From JALOLV01 sp046295175 (GTDB taxonomy: Bacteria > Bacteroidota > Bacteroidia > Cytophagales > Spirosomataceae), in NCBI GenBank assembly GCA_046295175.1, contig JBKBNY010000012.1, positions 1-64,000 on the forward strand: 64,000 nucleotides of DNA. The letters are read 5' to 3'. How positions within the stretch are numbered: position 1 is the stretch's first letter; every line of letters begins with the position of its first letter. Both the position numbers and the translations under genes were made by a program. The notes under the pieces are model-generated. The model saw nothing but the letters and a program-made list of their open reading frames with translations, was not told the DNA's origin and searched no databases. Shown here in pieces: positions 9,418 through 18,192 of the stretch.

Positions 9418-10041
9418 GTATTCATCCAAATTCCCCAGACCTTCTCTAATTACCTCAATTTCATCATCTACAGCATAAACAACTGTTGATGGCGTAATAC
9501 CACACCAACCCCCATCAATGATAATATCGGCATTATTGAGGTTTTGCTCGTAGATTACCTCAATTTCATTTGGGTATTCGATTACGTCGTTAATATCTCC
9601 TTTTACAGATGTAGTAATTATAGGATTACCCAATTCTTTCACAATTTTAAGAGCAATCTCATTATCTGGAATCCTGATACCGATGGTTTTTCGATTGGTT
9701 TGTAGGATTTTGGGTAAATCATTTGTAATTGGGAGAATGAAAGTAAATGGCCCAGGTAGGGTTTTCTTCATCAGCTTAAATGCAGCATTTGATACTTTGG
9801 CATAGGTCGAAATATTGCTTAAATCAGGACAAATTATCGAGAAATTGTTTTGATTTGGTTTAATTCCTTTGATTTTGCAGAGCTTTTCAACCGCACGCGT
9901 GTTCATAATATCGCAACCCATTGCATAAACTGTATCGGTAGGATAAATCACAATTTTCCCATCTCGCAAAGCCTCAACGACCTTTGCAATCTTTCGTTCA
10001 TCAGGATTATTCGGGAATATTTCGATTAATTCGGCTGGCAT
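9412..10041 (-). CDS. L-threonylcarbamoyladenylate synthase-like protein (Sua5/YrdC/YciO)
   Basis: A 209-residue YrdC-fold protein. It has the start region IVYPTDTVYAMGCD, the K-x-R-like segment CKIKGIKPNQNNFSIIC, PGPFTFILP and TIGIRIPDNEIA, then TTSVKGD and STVVYAVDDEIEVIREG. Members make threonylcarbamoyl-AMP for the t6A37 tRNA modification; YciO-type paralogues have weaker or different activity. The NQNNFSIIC segment is more YciO-like than the canonical KRP segment, so I do not assign tsaC. It converges on the Uma2 gene. Confidence 0.85.
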   Translation of the reverse strand: MPAELIEIFPNNPDERKIAKVVEALRDGKIVIYPTDTVYAMGCDIMNTRAVEKLCKIKGIKPNQNNFSIICPDLSNISTYAKVSNAAFKLMKKTLPGPFTFILPITNDLPKILQTNRKTIGIRIPDNEIALKIVKELGNPIITTSVKGDINDVIEYPNEIEVIYEQNLNNADIIIDGGWCGITPSTVVYAVDDEIEVIREGLGNLDEYL

Positions 10042-10117
10042 TCGATAAAAATAGTTTCAAGTTTGCAAAAGTTTCAAGTGTCTTATTATCAGTAGTTTGT
10101 GGGGTGATTTAATAAAA

Positions 10118-10143
10118 AAGTCCTCCCCATTTGGGGAGGACTT
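10118..10143. terminator. 26-nt perfect palindrome with GGGGAGG core (terminator or dispersed repeat)
   Basis: AAGTCCTCCCCA at 10118-10129 pairs perfectly with TGGGGAGGACTT at 10132-10143 around TT. It follows the M20 gene's end on the minus strand. The minus-strand core CCAAATGGGGAGGA reappears at 39809-39822, so it may belong to a dispersed palindromic repeat family rather than being only a terminator. Confidence 0.65.
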
Positions 10144-10158
10144 AGGAGGGGTATAATA

Positions 10159-11490
10159 TTATTTAGACTTTTTAGCAGGAGCAGCTTCTTTTGGAGCATT
10201 CATCTCCATGTAATCTACCGTCAATCCTGCCAATGATTTAACACCAAGCGGAAAACCGCTTTCGTCTATGTAAAAATCGGGAGTATGATGAGGTGCTGCA
10301 TCAGCACGATTTTTTCCTTTTGGCATACCACCCAAGAAAATAAACAATCCTGGTACTTTTTTCTGGAAAAAGCTAAAATCTTCTGCACCAGTTTGAGCAG
10401 GAATTTGAATGACGTTTTCGATACCAGCAATACCCTGAAGAGTTGGAACCATTTTCTTGGTTAACTCCAAATCGTTAAATGTAATCGGATACAGCACATC
10501 AATCTTAACTTCGGCTGTTGCTCCAGCACTTTCTGCAATATTTGTGGCAACTTCGTTGATTCTTTTATGGATTAACTCATGGTGTTTTTCATCCAAAGTA
10601 CGAATTGTGCCAATCATATTAACCTCTTCTGGGATAATATTTTGGCGAATTCCACCGTGAATAGCCCCAACTGTAACTACTGCTGCTCCATCGGTTAAAG
10701 AAACGTTTCTACTTACAATTGTTTGTAAACCTGTAACGATTTGTGCAGCCGTTACGATAGGGTCAACACCCGACCATGGTGCAGCACCGTGAGTTTGTTT
10801 TCCTTTGACTTTGATAGAAAACCAATCTACAGCCGCCATTGTTGAGCCAGGTTTGAAGGTAATTTGCCCAACTTCGGTTTGTGAATTGATATGAAGTCCA
10901 AAAATAGCATCAACTTTTGGGTTTTCGAGAACGCCCTGCTCAACCATGAAAGCCGCACCACCTTTTTCACCCGCAGGAGCACCTTCTTCGGCTGGCTGGA
11001 AAACAAATTTGACCGTTCCTTTCAATTCAGATTTCATACTTGCCAAAACTTCGGCCACACCCATCAAAATCGAAACGTGCGTGTCGTGTCCGCAGGCGTG
11101 CATTACACCTGTTTTTTGACCGTTATATTCAGTTGTGACAGTAGATTTGAACGGAACATCAACTCTTTCGGTTACTGGCAAACCATCCATATCGGCACGA
11201 AGGGCTACGCACGGACCAGGCTTTCCACCTTTCAAAATACCTACAACGCCAGTCATAGCAACTTTTTCTTGAACTTCGATTCCAAGAGAGCGAAGATGGT
11301 CGGCAACAATTTTGGCAGTTCTGAATTCACGATTACCCAATTCTGGATTTTGATGAAAATCACGACGCCATTCAACTAATTTTGGCTGAATCGCATCGGC
11401 CATTGTAGCGATTTTGGGTTTTAATGCCGATTGAGCATTCATCAACAAGCTGATACTTGCCAAAGAGATTGTTAGAAGTGTTTTTTTCAT
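10159..11490 (-). CDS. Secreted M20-family amidohydrolase / peptidase
   Basis: A 443-residue protein with a signal peptide (MKKTLLTISLASISLLMNAQ). It belongs to peptidase family M20D, with metal-binding motifs HACGHDTH, QPAEEG and the terminal TGAEDFSFF and HHTPDF segments. Relatives hydrolyse N-acyl amino acids, indole-acetyl-amino acids or peptides, so the natural substrate is undetermined. The C-terminus is lysine- and alanine-rich (EAAPAKKSK). A hairpin follows its stop, so it is probably a single-gene unit. Confidence 0.9.
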   Translation of the reverse strand: MKKTLLTISLASISLLMNAQSALKPKIATMADAIQPKLVEWRRDFHQNPELGNREFRTAKIVADHLRSLGIEVQEKVAMTGVVGILKGGKPGPCVALRADMDGLPVTERVDVPFKSTVTTEYNGQKTGVMHACGHDTHVSILMGVAEVLASMKSELKGTVKFVFQPAEEGAPAGEKGGAAFMVEQGVLENPKVDAIFGLHINSQTEVGQITFKPGSTMAAVDWFSIKVKGKQTHGAAPWSGVDPIVTAAQIVTGLQTIVSRNVSLTDGAAVVTVGAIHGGIRQNIIPEEVNMIGTIRTLDEKHHELIHKRINEVATNIAESAGATAEVKIDVLYPITFNDLELTKKMVPTLQGIAGIENVIQIPAQTGAEDFSFFQKKVPGLFIFLGGMPKGKNRADAAPHHTPDFYIDESGFPLGVKSLAGLTVDYMEMNAPKEAAPAKKSK

Positions 11491-11537
11491 TTTAGTAAAT
11501 CACAAGTAGTGATAAAATAGATGTTTAGGGAATAAAA

Positions 11538-12404
11538 TTATTTTGAAATTGCTTTGTAAGCCTCGAATGCTCGGTCGGTTGATAAAATATCTGCTCCGTT
11601 TTTAACCCATTCGGCATATAAATTATCGCCTTTTGATGCTGCCATTTTGTCGAGGTTTCCAAGAGTACCCAATATAGTACAGATTCCTTTTTGATGCAAG
11701 AAATCGCAGAATTCCTTCTTGGGTTCGCGAGTACCGATAAATGCTACCATATTTTTATCAGGGATGCCAGCATCGCGGTGTCTTTCGTATTCTTTCATAT
11801 CTCTGATTGTAACAGAAATCAAAAGATTGGGGTCTAGTTGATATACTTTCTTGGCTTGATTAACATCGTAAGTAATAATAACACAATAATTTTGGGCTTT
11901 ATGTTTCCTTACGGCTTCAACCACTTTTTCGTACGGAGTATTTCTTTTTACATCTAAAGTGTAGATTACTCTATTTCGTCCCCAATCTAAAACTTGGTCT
12001 AAAGTCGGAATCCCGAAGTTTGTGAGTGCCCCTGCGTTATCTTTTAATTTTTCATTTTTAAAATCTGCCCAATTCATATTCAGCATTTTGCCTTTTCCAG
12101 TTGTGGTTCGGTCGAGCGAATTATCATGCATCATAAACAAAACCGAATCTTTCGAAATTTCAATATCGCACTCGATAATTACAGGCATTTGTTTAGCGAT
12201 ATAGTCAAACGATTCGATACAGTTTTCAGGATAACCAGCGTAGTCGCCACCTCCACGGTGTGCCGAAATATTTGGGGTTCTTCCTTCTTTGTATTTGAAA
12301 AACTCAAATATGTTTTTAGTTACTAATTTATTTTGTGGTACACTTTTTTGAGTACAATCAATGAGTGTGAAGACAATAATAATAGATAAAATGAATCTTT
12401 TCAT
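11538..12404 (-). CDS. Lipoprotein glycerophosphodiester phosphodiesterase
   Basis: A protein of about 288 residues from the internal ATG at 12404. From there it reads MKRFILSIIIVFTLIDC, a lipoprotein signal with Cys17; the upstream ATG at 12428 would spoil the signal. GDPD-family residues are present: ISAHRGG, ECDIEISKD with metal acids, and MMHDNSLDRTTTGKG with the catalytic His. It should cleave glycerophosphodiesters to glycerol-3-phosphate and an alcohol at the cell surface or in the periplasm. The leuS terminator separates it from leuS, so it may have its own promoter. Confidence 0.9.
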   Translation of the reverse strand: MKRFILSIIIVFTLIDCTQKSVPQNKLVTKNIFEFFKYKEGRTPNISAHRGGGDYAGYPENCIESFDYIAKQMPVIIECDIEISKDSVLFMMHDNSLDRTTTGKGKMLNMNWADFKNEKLKDNAGALTNFGIPTLDQVLDWGRNRVIYTLDVKRNTPYEKVVEAVRKHKAQNYCVIITYDVNQAKKVYQLDPNLLISVTIRDMKEYERHRDAGIPDKNMVAFIGTREPKKEFCDFLHQKGICTILGTLGNLDKMAASKGDNLYAEWVKNGADILSTDRAFEAYKAISK

Positions 12405-12502
12405 AGACTTAATGAATAGTTTTATCAAACAAAAAATACCTAAAGTACGTTATTAATACAAACAATAGGACTTATGTTTCATTGTGTTTTAGGTTAAGAA
12501 TA

Positions 12503-12530
12503 AAAGGCTCGTCCGTTTGGACAAGCCTTT
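12503..12530 (-). terminator. Terminator downstream of leuS
   Basis: On the minus strand AAGGCTTGTCC, loop AAAC and GGACGAGCCTT form an 11-bp stem with one G-U pair, followed by TTTATT. It lies 7 bases past the leuS stop. Confidence 0.8.
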
Positions 12531-12537
12531 TTTGCAT

Positions 12538-15315
12538 TTAAATTACTACGTTTACAATTCTTTTTGGTACAACAATTACCTTCTTTACAGGTTTTCCTTC
12601 GAGCCATTTTATTACAGCTTCATCGGCTAAAACTGCTTTCTCAATTTCTTCAATTGGTGTATCGGCTGCAAATGTAATTTTATTACGAACTTTACCATTT
12701 ATCGAAATTGGGTATTCGAACGAATCCTCAATTAGATAGCTTGCCTCAAAGATTGGGTATGATTGTTTAGTTACAGAACCTTTTTCGTTACCCAATGCTT
12801 CCCAAAGTTCTTCGGCAATGTGAGGTGCATACGGCGACATCACAACAACTAACTTTTCTAAAATCGCTTTTTTACGGCATTTCTGCTCGGTTAGTTCATT
12901 TACACAAATCATAAAAGTACTTACAGAAGTATTGAAAGAGAAATTCTCAATGTCTTCTTGTACTTTTTTAATTGTTTTGTGCAATGTTTTTAATTCGCCT
13001 TTGGTCGGTTCATCATTTGTAACAATCAATTTGCCATTTTCATCGAAGAATAAACGCCAAAGTTTACGAATGAAACGATATGTACCTTCAATACTACGAG
13101 TATCCCATGGTTTGGCTTCGGTCAATGGCCCCAAAAACATTTCGTACAATCTGAATGTATCAGCACCGTATCTTACAACAATGTCATCTGGATTTACAAC
13201 GTTGAATTTCGATTTTGACATTTTCTCAACCTCAGAGCCACATTTGTAAACTCCATTTTCGAGAATAAATTGCGGGTCTTCGCCAATATCGTTACGTGTT
13301 GACTTAAATTTTTCAATATCTAAAATATCGTTTTCAACAATGTTAACGTCAACGTGGAGTGCCGAAACTTCGTATTGGTCTTTCAAGCCGAAAGAAACAA
13401 ATGTTGGTTTTTCAGTATTTTTTACTCGATAAACAAAGTTACTTCTACCTTGAATCATACCCTGATTTATCAATTTCATGGCATATTCATCAGTTGGTAC
13501 GTAACCTCTATCAAATAAGAATTTAACCCAAAAACGGCTATAAAGTAAATGACCCGTTGCGTGTTCGGTACCACCGACGTACAAATCTACATTTTGCCAG
13601 TAATCAATTGCTTCTTTTGAGGCGAATTCTCCATCATTTTTAGCATCCATGTAGCGATAAAAATACCAGCTACTTCCTGCCCAACCTGGCATTGTACTTA
13701 ATTCATAAGGGTTACCATTGTAATTCCACCCTTCGGCACGGCCAAGTGGTGGTTCACCGTCTTCGGTTGGTAAATATTTGTCAATTTCTGGTAAAACCAA
13801 TGGCAAATCTTTTTCGTCAATCAAGTATGGGCGACCATCTTTGAAATAAACCGGAACGGGTTCGCCCCAATAACGTTGACGAGCAAAAACTGCATCACGC
13901 AATCTGAAATTGACTTTTCCTTTGCCTAATCCACGTTCTTCGAGCCAAGCAATCAAAGTTTGGGTTGCTTCTTTATAGCCCATTCCATTGATAATTCCCG
14001 AATTGATATATTGCCCTTCTTTGGTTGGGTCGGCTTGTTTATCAATATCTTTTTGTGAATCAAGAATCGGAATTATTGGTAAATTAAAATGAGTTGCAAA
14101 GTTCCAGTCACGTTGGTCTCCCGAAGGAACCGCCATAACTGCACCAGTACCGTAGCCAGCCAAAACGTAATCGGCAATCCAAATTGGTACTTTTTCACCA
14201 TTGAATGGATTGATACAGTATGAACCAGTAAACGCACCCGAAACTCGCTTCACATCCGACATGCGGTCGAGTTCAGAACGTTTCTGCGTTTCTTGTATGT
14301 AATTCTCAATTGATTCTTTTTGTGAATCCGTTGTCAATTCGGCAACCCACTCGTGTTCTGGAGCAAGTACCAAAAATGTTACTCCATAAATAGTATCAAT
14401 ACGGGTTGTAAAAACTTCGATTTGTTTATCAGAATTTTCAACTGCAAACTTCACTGATGCACCCACCGAGCGTCCAATCCAGTTTTTTTGCTGCTCTTTT
14501 AATGAATCCGACCAATCAACTTTATCTAATCCATCAATCAAACGGCCCGCAAAAGCAGTGATTCGCATCATCCATTGACTCATTTTTTTCTGAATGACAG
14601 GATAACCACCACGCTCCGAAACACCATCTTTTACCTCATCATTTGATAAAACCATCCCTAAAGCAGGGCAAAAGTTCACTACGGCTTCGTCGAGATAAGT
14701 CAAACGGTATTTAAGGGTAATGTCATATTTTTGATTTTCGTCAAAAGATGCCCATTCAGCAGCAGTAAATGTAGGACAATCTTCATCACAAGCCGCATTG
14801 ATACCTTGAGTTCCGTTTTGTTCAAACTTGGCAATCAAAGTTTCGATTGGTTCGGCTTTATCGGTATCTTTATTGTACCACGAGCGGAACAACTCCATGA
14901 AAATCCACTGAGTCCACTTATAAAAGTCAGGCGATGAGGTTCTTACTTCACGACTCCAATCATAACAAAAACCGAGATTTTTAAGTTGTCCGATGTATGT
15001 ATTGATATTCTTTTCGGTCGTCAATGCAGGATGCTGCCCAGTTTGAATGGCGTATTGCTCGGCTGGCAAACCAAACGAGTCGAATCCCATTGGGTGCAAG
15101 ACATTGAATCCTTTAAGTTTTTTGTAACGGCTGTAAATATCAGAAGCGATGTATCCGAGTGGGTGACCAACGTGCAAACCTGCACCAGACGGATACGGAA
15201 ACATATCTAATACATAAAATTTGGGTTTTAAATGGTCAATTTCAACTTTGTAAGTTTGGTTTTCTTCCCAAAATTGTTGCCATTTTTTCTCAATCTCTCG
15301 GTGGTTGTATTCCAT
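12538..15315 (-). CDS. leuS: Leucyl-tRNA synthetase
   Basis: A class I synthetase of 925 residues charging tRNA-Leu. The HIGH-type signature is HVGH within PSGAGLHVGHPLGYIASD. The KMSKS loop is EKMSKSKFNVVNPDD near residue 700. The CP1 editing domain contains TRIDTIYGVTFLVLAPEH and GTGAVMAVPSGDQRDW. An insertion of about 60 residues before KMSKS (about 635-695) is family-compatible in this phylum. The anticodon-binding and C-terminal domains are complete. A minus-strand -7 box lies at 15353-15360. Confidence 0.98.
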   Translation of the reverse strand: MEYNHREIEKKWQQFWEENQTYKVEIDHLKPKFYVLDMFPYPSGAGLHVGHPLGYIASDIYSRYKKLKGFNVLHPMGFDSFGLPAEQYAIQTGQHPALTTEKNINTYIGQLKNLGFCYDWSREVRTSSPDFYKWTQWIFMELFRSWYNKDTDKAEPIETLIAKFEQNGTQGINAACDEDCPTFTAAEWASFDENQKYDITLKYRLTYLDEAVVNFCPALGMVLSNDEVKDGVSERGGYPVIQKKMSQWMMRITAFAGRLIDGLDKVDWSDSLKEQQKNWIGRSVGASVKFAVENSDKQIEVFTTRIDTIYGVTFLVLAPEHEWVAELTTDSQKESIENYIQETQKRSELDRMSDVKRVSGAFTGSYCINPFNGEKVPIWIADYVLAGYGTGAVMAVPSGDQRDWNFATHFNLPIIPILDSQKDIDKQADPTKEGQYINSGIINGMGYKEATQTLIAWLEERGLGKGKVNFRLRDAVFARQRYWGEPVPVYFKDGRPYLIDEKDLPLVLPEIDKYLPTEDGEPPLGRAEGWNYNGNPYELSTMPGWAGSSWYFYRYMDAKNDGEFASKEAIDYWQNVDLYVGGTEHATGHLLYSRFWVKFLFDRGYVPTDEYAMKLINQGMIQGRSNFVYRVKNTEKPTFVSFGLKDQYEVSALHVDVNIVENDILDIEKFKSTRNDIGEDPQFILENGVYKCGSEVEKMSKSKFNVVNPDDIVVRYGADTFRLYEMFLGPLTEAKPWDTRSIEGTYRFIRKLWRLFFDENGKLIVTNDEPTKGELKTLHKTIKKVQEDIENFSFNTSVSTFMICVNELTEQKCRKKAILEKLVVVMSPYAPHIAEELWEALGNEKGSVTKQSYPIFEASYLIEDSFEYPISINGKVRNKITFAADTPIEEIEKAVLADEAVIKWLEGKPVKKVIVVPKRIVNVVI

Positions 15316-15352
15316 AAATATTTAAAAATGAACTATTATTCTGTAATTTTCG

Positions 15353-15360
15353 CAAAATTA
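15353..15360 (-). promoter_or_regulatory. leuS -7 promoter element
   Basis: On the minus strand this reads TAATTTTG, a perfect TAnnTTTG box, giving a predicted leader of about 30 bases before the leuS ATG. No good -33 TTG is seen at the usual spacing. Confidence 0.5.
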
Positions 15361-15405
15361 ACCAATTTAGGTCAATTTGTAACCCTATATTCAATAAACA
15401 ATCAA

Positions 15406-16731
15406 GTGAAAAAGATAATTATTGCACTGTTTTTTGCGTTTACCGATGTTTTAGGCCAATCTCCGAGTATTCGACTCACGGAGGTTGCGGATGGTTTCAC
15501 AACAATTGTTGATATCGAACATGCCGGAGACGATAGATTGTTTATCGTTGATAATTTAAAAATTAAAATCTTTATTAACGGTCAAACACTTGTTACACCA
15601 TTCTTAGATTTTACAGGAAGGGCCGAATGGATAATGGCTGTTTGTTTTCATCCAAATTATTCCTCAAACGGTTATTTCTACTTAAAGTACAAAGATTTGG
15701 GGGCTAATTGTGTTATTTCAAGATTTCAAGTAGAAGCCAGTAATCCTAATTTGGCAAATTTAAGTTCAGAGCAAGTTTTATTGAGCTACCCAGATTGGGG
15801 TGGGCATGAAGGTGGTGATATGGATTTTGGAAAAGATGGATATTTATACACAACGACTGGGGACGGAGCAAGAGGAGCAAGAGGAGATATTGGTGATGAG
15901 TTTGGTTATGCTCAAAATATGTCATCGGTTAAGGGTAAAATGATTAGAATTGATGTGAATTCGACCACTCAAAATTACACGATTCCGCCAAGTAACCCTT
16001 ATCAAAACCCCAATGATGGGATTCCAGATGAAATAATTGCAGCGGGTTTGAGAAATCCTTGGAAGTGGTCTTTTGATAGGCAAACTGGTGATTTGTGGAT
16101 TGGTGATGTAGGACAAGATGATTACGAAGAAGTTTCATTTGCTGCATTTGGGACTTTTGAAAACAGAAATTATGGTTGGAGCTGCTACGAGGGAAACATG
16201 CCTCATATTGTTCAGAATTGTAATGCAGGGGCGATTTCCTATACAATGCCGATAATTGAATACGCGGGCTACAACAATAACGGAAATCTCCCTGCCAGCG
16301 TAACCGGAGGATATGTTTACAGAGGTAGTTCAATACCTGCACTCAATGGCTATTATGTTTATGCCGATTATAATTCTGGACGATTTTGGACGCTTAAAAT
16401 CAATCCGAATGGCTCGCTCACAAACGAGGAAAAAGGAGTACTTTTAGGTTTTGTAACTACGTTTGGAGAAGATAAAGACGGAGAACTTTATGTGGCAACT
16501 TTTAATAAATTTTTCAAAATTACCGTTCCGTGTGTGGCAAACCTAAATGTTGATTATTCGATAACCTCCAATCAGTCATTAGCCGCATCCAATTCAATTG
16601 TGGCAAATAATGCAATAAGCAATAATTCTAAAGTAGTTTTTCAAGCTGGAAAATTTATCGAATTAAACCCCGGATTTAAGGTTGATAACGGCTCAGTTTT
16701 TAGAACAAATATTGGTAATTGCTCAAATTAA
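15406..16731 (+). CDS. Secreted PQQ-type sugar dehydrogenase (Gdh/Hhip-like beta-propeller) with C-terminal stack domain
   Basis: A protein of about 441 residues from GTG at 15406, where a signal peptide begins (VKKIIIALFFAFTDVLG). Longer starts would run back over the leuS promoter, so I reject them; ATG 15328 remains possible. The propeller shows GSDH-family pieces: HPNYSSNGYFYLKY, WGGHEGGDMDFGKDGYLY, GDGARGARGD, GLRNPWKWSFDRQTGDLWIGDVGQ and GYVYRG. The last 65 residues (ITSNQSLAASNSIVANN ... GFKVDNGSVF ... NCSN) resemble the coat-hanger-stack/GCX_COOH anchoring region of Bacteroidota exoproteins. Substrate and PQQ binding are inferred. Confidence 0.85.
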   Translation: MKKIIIALFFAFTDVLGQSPSIRLTEVADGFTTIVDIEHAGDDRLFIVDNLKIKIFINGQTLVTPFLDFTGRAEWIMAVCFHPNYSSNGYFYLKYKDLGANCVISRFQVEASNPNLANLSSEQVLLSYPDWGGHEGGDMDFGKDGYLYTTTGDGARGARGDIGDEFGYAQNMSSVKGKMIRIDVNSTTQNYTIPPSNPYQNPNDGIPDEIIAAGLRNPWKWSFDRQTGDLWIGDVGQDDYEEVSFAAFGTFENRNYGWSCYEGNMPHIVQNCNAGAISYTMPIIEYAGYNNNGNLPASVTGGYVYRGSSIPALNGYYVYADYNSGRFWTLKINPNGSLTNEEKGVLLGFVTTFGEDKDGELYVATFNKFFKITVPCVANLNVDYSITSNQSLAASNSIVANNAISNNSKVVFQAGKFIELNPGFKVDNGSVFRTNIGNCSN

Positions 16732-16764
16732 ATATTTTCAAAATTCATTACAAAGTGTACAATT

Positions 16765-17676
16765 ATGCGTTTCAGATACCTACTTTTGAGTGTATTGATA
16801 GTTTTTGTGTTGAACTCATGTGATAAATCAAAACAAAAACCCCTTGTATTGATGACCGATTTTGGTGAAAAAGATGGAGCCGTTGCGGCTATGAGAGGAG
16901 TAGCAAATGGTGTCAGCAACGAACTGCAAATTTTTGATTTAAGTCACCAAATTACACCCTATGATATTTGGGAAGGAGCTTACCGACTTTTCCAAACTTC
17001 TCCTTTTTGGCAAAATGGAAGCGTTTTTGTCTGTGTTGTTGACCCTGGTGTTGGTACTGAACGCAAATCAATCGTATTAAAAACTAAGGCAAATCACTAC
17101 TTCGTAGGGCCAAATAATGGGCTTTTTACTTTAGTGGCCGAAGCAGAAGGAATTGAACAAGTTAGAGAAATTGACCTCAAAAAACACCGTTTACCCAAAT
17201 CAGATAGTTCTTACACTTTTTTTGGGAGGGATGTATTTGCATTTACGGGGGCTAAATTGGCAAGTGGAACGATAAATTTTGAAGAAGTTGGAGAAGAATT
17301 ACCACCTTCTTCACTGAATTTGATAAAATACCAGAAACCGACTTTTGAAAATGGGAAAATTTTAGGTGGAATCCCGATTTTGGATATACAATATGGCAAC
17401 GTTTGGACTAATATTGACAAGCAAACATTTGCAAAGTTAAATGTCAAAATTGGTGATAAACTGATTGCAAAATTCTATAAGAATGATGAACTCATTAGTG
17501 AAGTAATTGTACCTTACCAGAATACCTTTGGAGAGGTAAAAGAGGGTGAAGACTTATGTTATTTTAATAGTTTAATGAATTTATCTTTTGCTGTAAATAT
17601 GGGTGATTTTTCGAAGAAATATTCAGTTTTGAGCGGTTTTGAGTGGAAAATTGACCTTCAAAAACTCCAAAAATGA
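16765..17676 (+). CDS. DUF62 SAM hydroxide adenosyltransferase-like lipoprotein
   Basis: A 303-residue DUF62 protein. Family motifs are VLMTDFGEKDGAVAAMRGV, FVCVVDPGVGTERKS, VGPNNGLF and FFGRDVFAFTGAKLA. Characterised DUF62 enzymes use a water-derived hydroxide to split S-adenosyl-methionine into adenosine and methionine. Unusually the protein starts with a lipoprotein signal (MRFRYLLLSVLIVFVLNSC), placing it outside the cytoplasm where SAM should be scarce. It starts 33 bp after the sugar dehydrogenase gene and is probably co-transcribed. The real substrate is therefore uncertain. Confidence 0.88.
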   Translation: MRFRYLLLSVLIVFVLNSCDKSKQKPLVLMTDFGEKDGAVAAMRGVANGVSNELQIFDLSHQITPYDIWEGAYRLFQTSPFWQNGSVFVCVVDPGVGTERKSIVLKTKANHYFVGPNNGLFTLVAEAEGIEQVREIDLKKHRLPKSDSSYTFFGRDVFAFTGAKLASGTINFEEVGEELPPSSLNLIKYQKPTFENGKILGGIPILDIQYGNVWTNIDKQTFAKLNVKIGDKLIAKFYKNDELISEVIVPYQNTFGEVKEGEDLCYFNSLMNLSFAVNMGDFSKKYSVLSGFEWKIDLQKLQK

Positions 17677-17770
17677 AAAATATTCGATTTTCAAGTTTAG
17701 TATAATCTATTTTTTGAATATAAGTATTTTTACTTAAAAACAGCCATGATTGATTTTATCAATATAGTTA

Positions 17771-17799
17771 TTTGAAATTGGGCAGTAAATCTATTTTTG
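17771..17799 (+). promoter_or_regulatory. Promoter of the small secreted protein gene
   Basis: TTTG at 17771-17774, 17 bases, then TATTTTTG at 17792-17799: a full TTTG-N17-TAnnTTTG promoter. The expected leader is about 40 bases. Confidence 0.65.
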
Positions 17800-17847
17800 T
17801 TTAAGGTTTCTCATGAAAAACTGTGAAATCATTAAACTAAATAGGCT

Positions 17848-18192
17848 ATGTATAATCTAAAAACGATTGTCGCCCTTGTGGTGGCCGCACCTGCTTTTGC
17901 CCAAGTTGAGAATGTAAATATTCGGAATGCTCAGTTAGTTGACCCCGGTTTATCGGTTCATAATTATAAACACCCCAACAAAGCCGCTTTTGCTAAGAAG
18001 TACCAATTAGATAAGGGCGTAAACTTGTCAATCCCGAAAGGAGAGGCTAACTACAAACCACAAAATAAATTGGTTGCCACTAAAATAAGACCACCTTTTA
18101 ATTTATCTGAGAGGTTGATTAGAAGACTGCGAAAAGAGGAAAGTGTAACTGAAATCAAGCAAAGAGAACCAGATTTTGAGTCGGGAAATTAG
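17848..18192 (+). CDS. Small secreted protein of unknown function
   Basis: A 114-residue protein I do not recognise. It has a likely signal peptide ending AAPAFAQ (cleavage near residue 19), then a soluble region rich in Asn, Lys and Tyr and a basic helical stretch (LSERLIRRLRKEE) near residue 92. It contains no cysteine. It has its own well-formed promoter, which supports its being real. Its last 38 bases overlap the convergent GHMP kinase gene. No membrane anchor or sorting domain is seen, so it is probably periplasmic or released. Confidence 0.6.
   Translation: MYNLKTIVALVVAAPAFAQVENVNIRNAQLVDPGLSVHNYKHPNKAAFAKKYQLDKGVNLSIPKGEANYKPQNKLVATKIRPPFNLSERLIRRLRKEESVTEIKQREPDFESGN

Noticed and set aside
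10891..11379. Antisense frame of 162 codons over the M20 gene
   Set aside because: It is a shadow of a conserved enzyme with a cysteine- and phenylalanine-rich, unlikely composition.
15232..15405. Extended N-terminus of the sugar dehydrogenase
   Set aside because: It would overlap leuS and its -7 box and would put a non-signal extension before the signal peptide.
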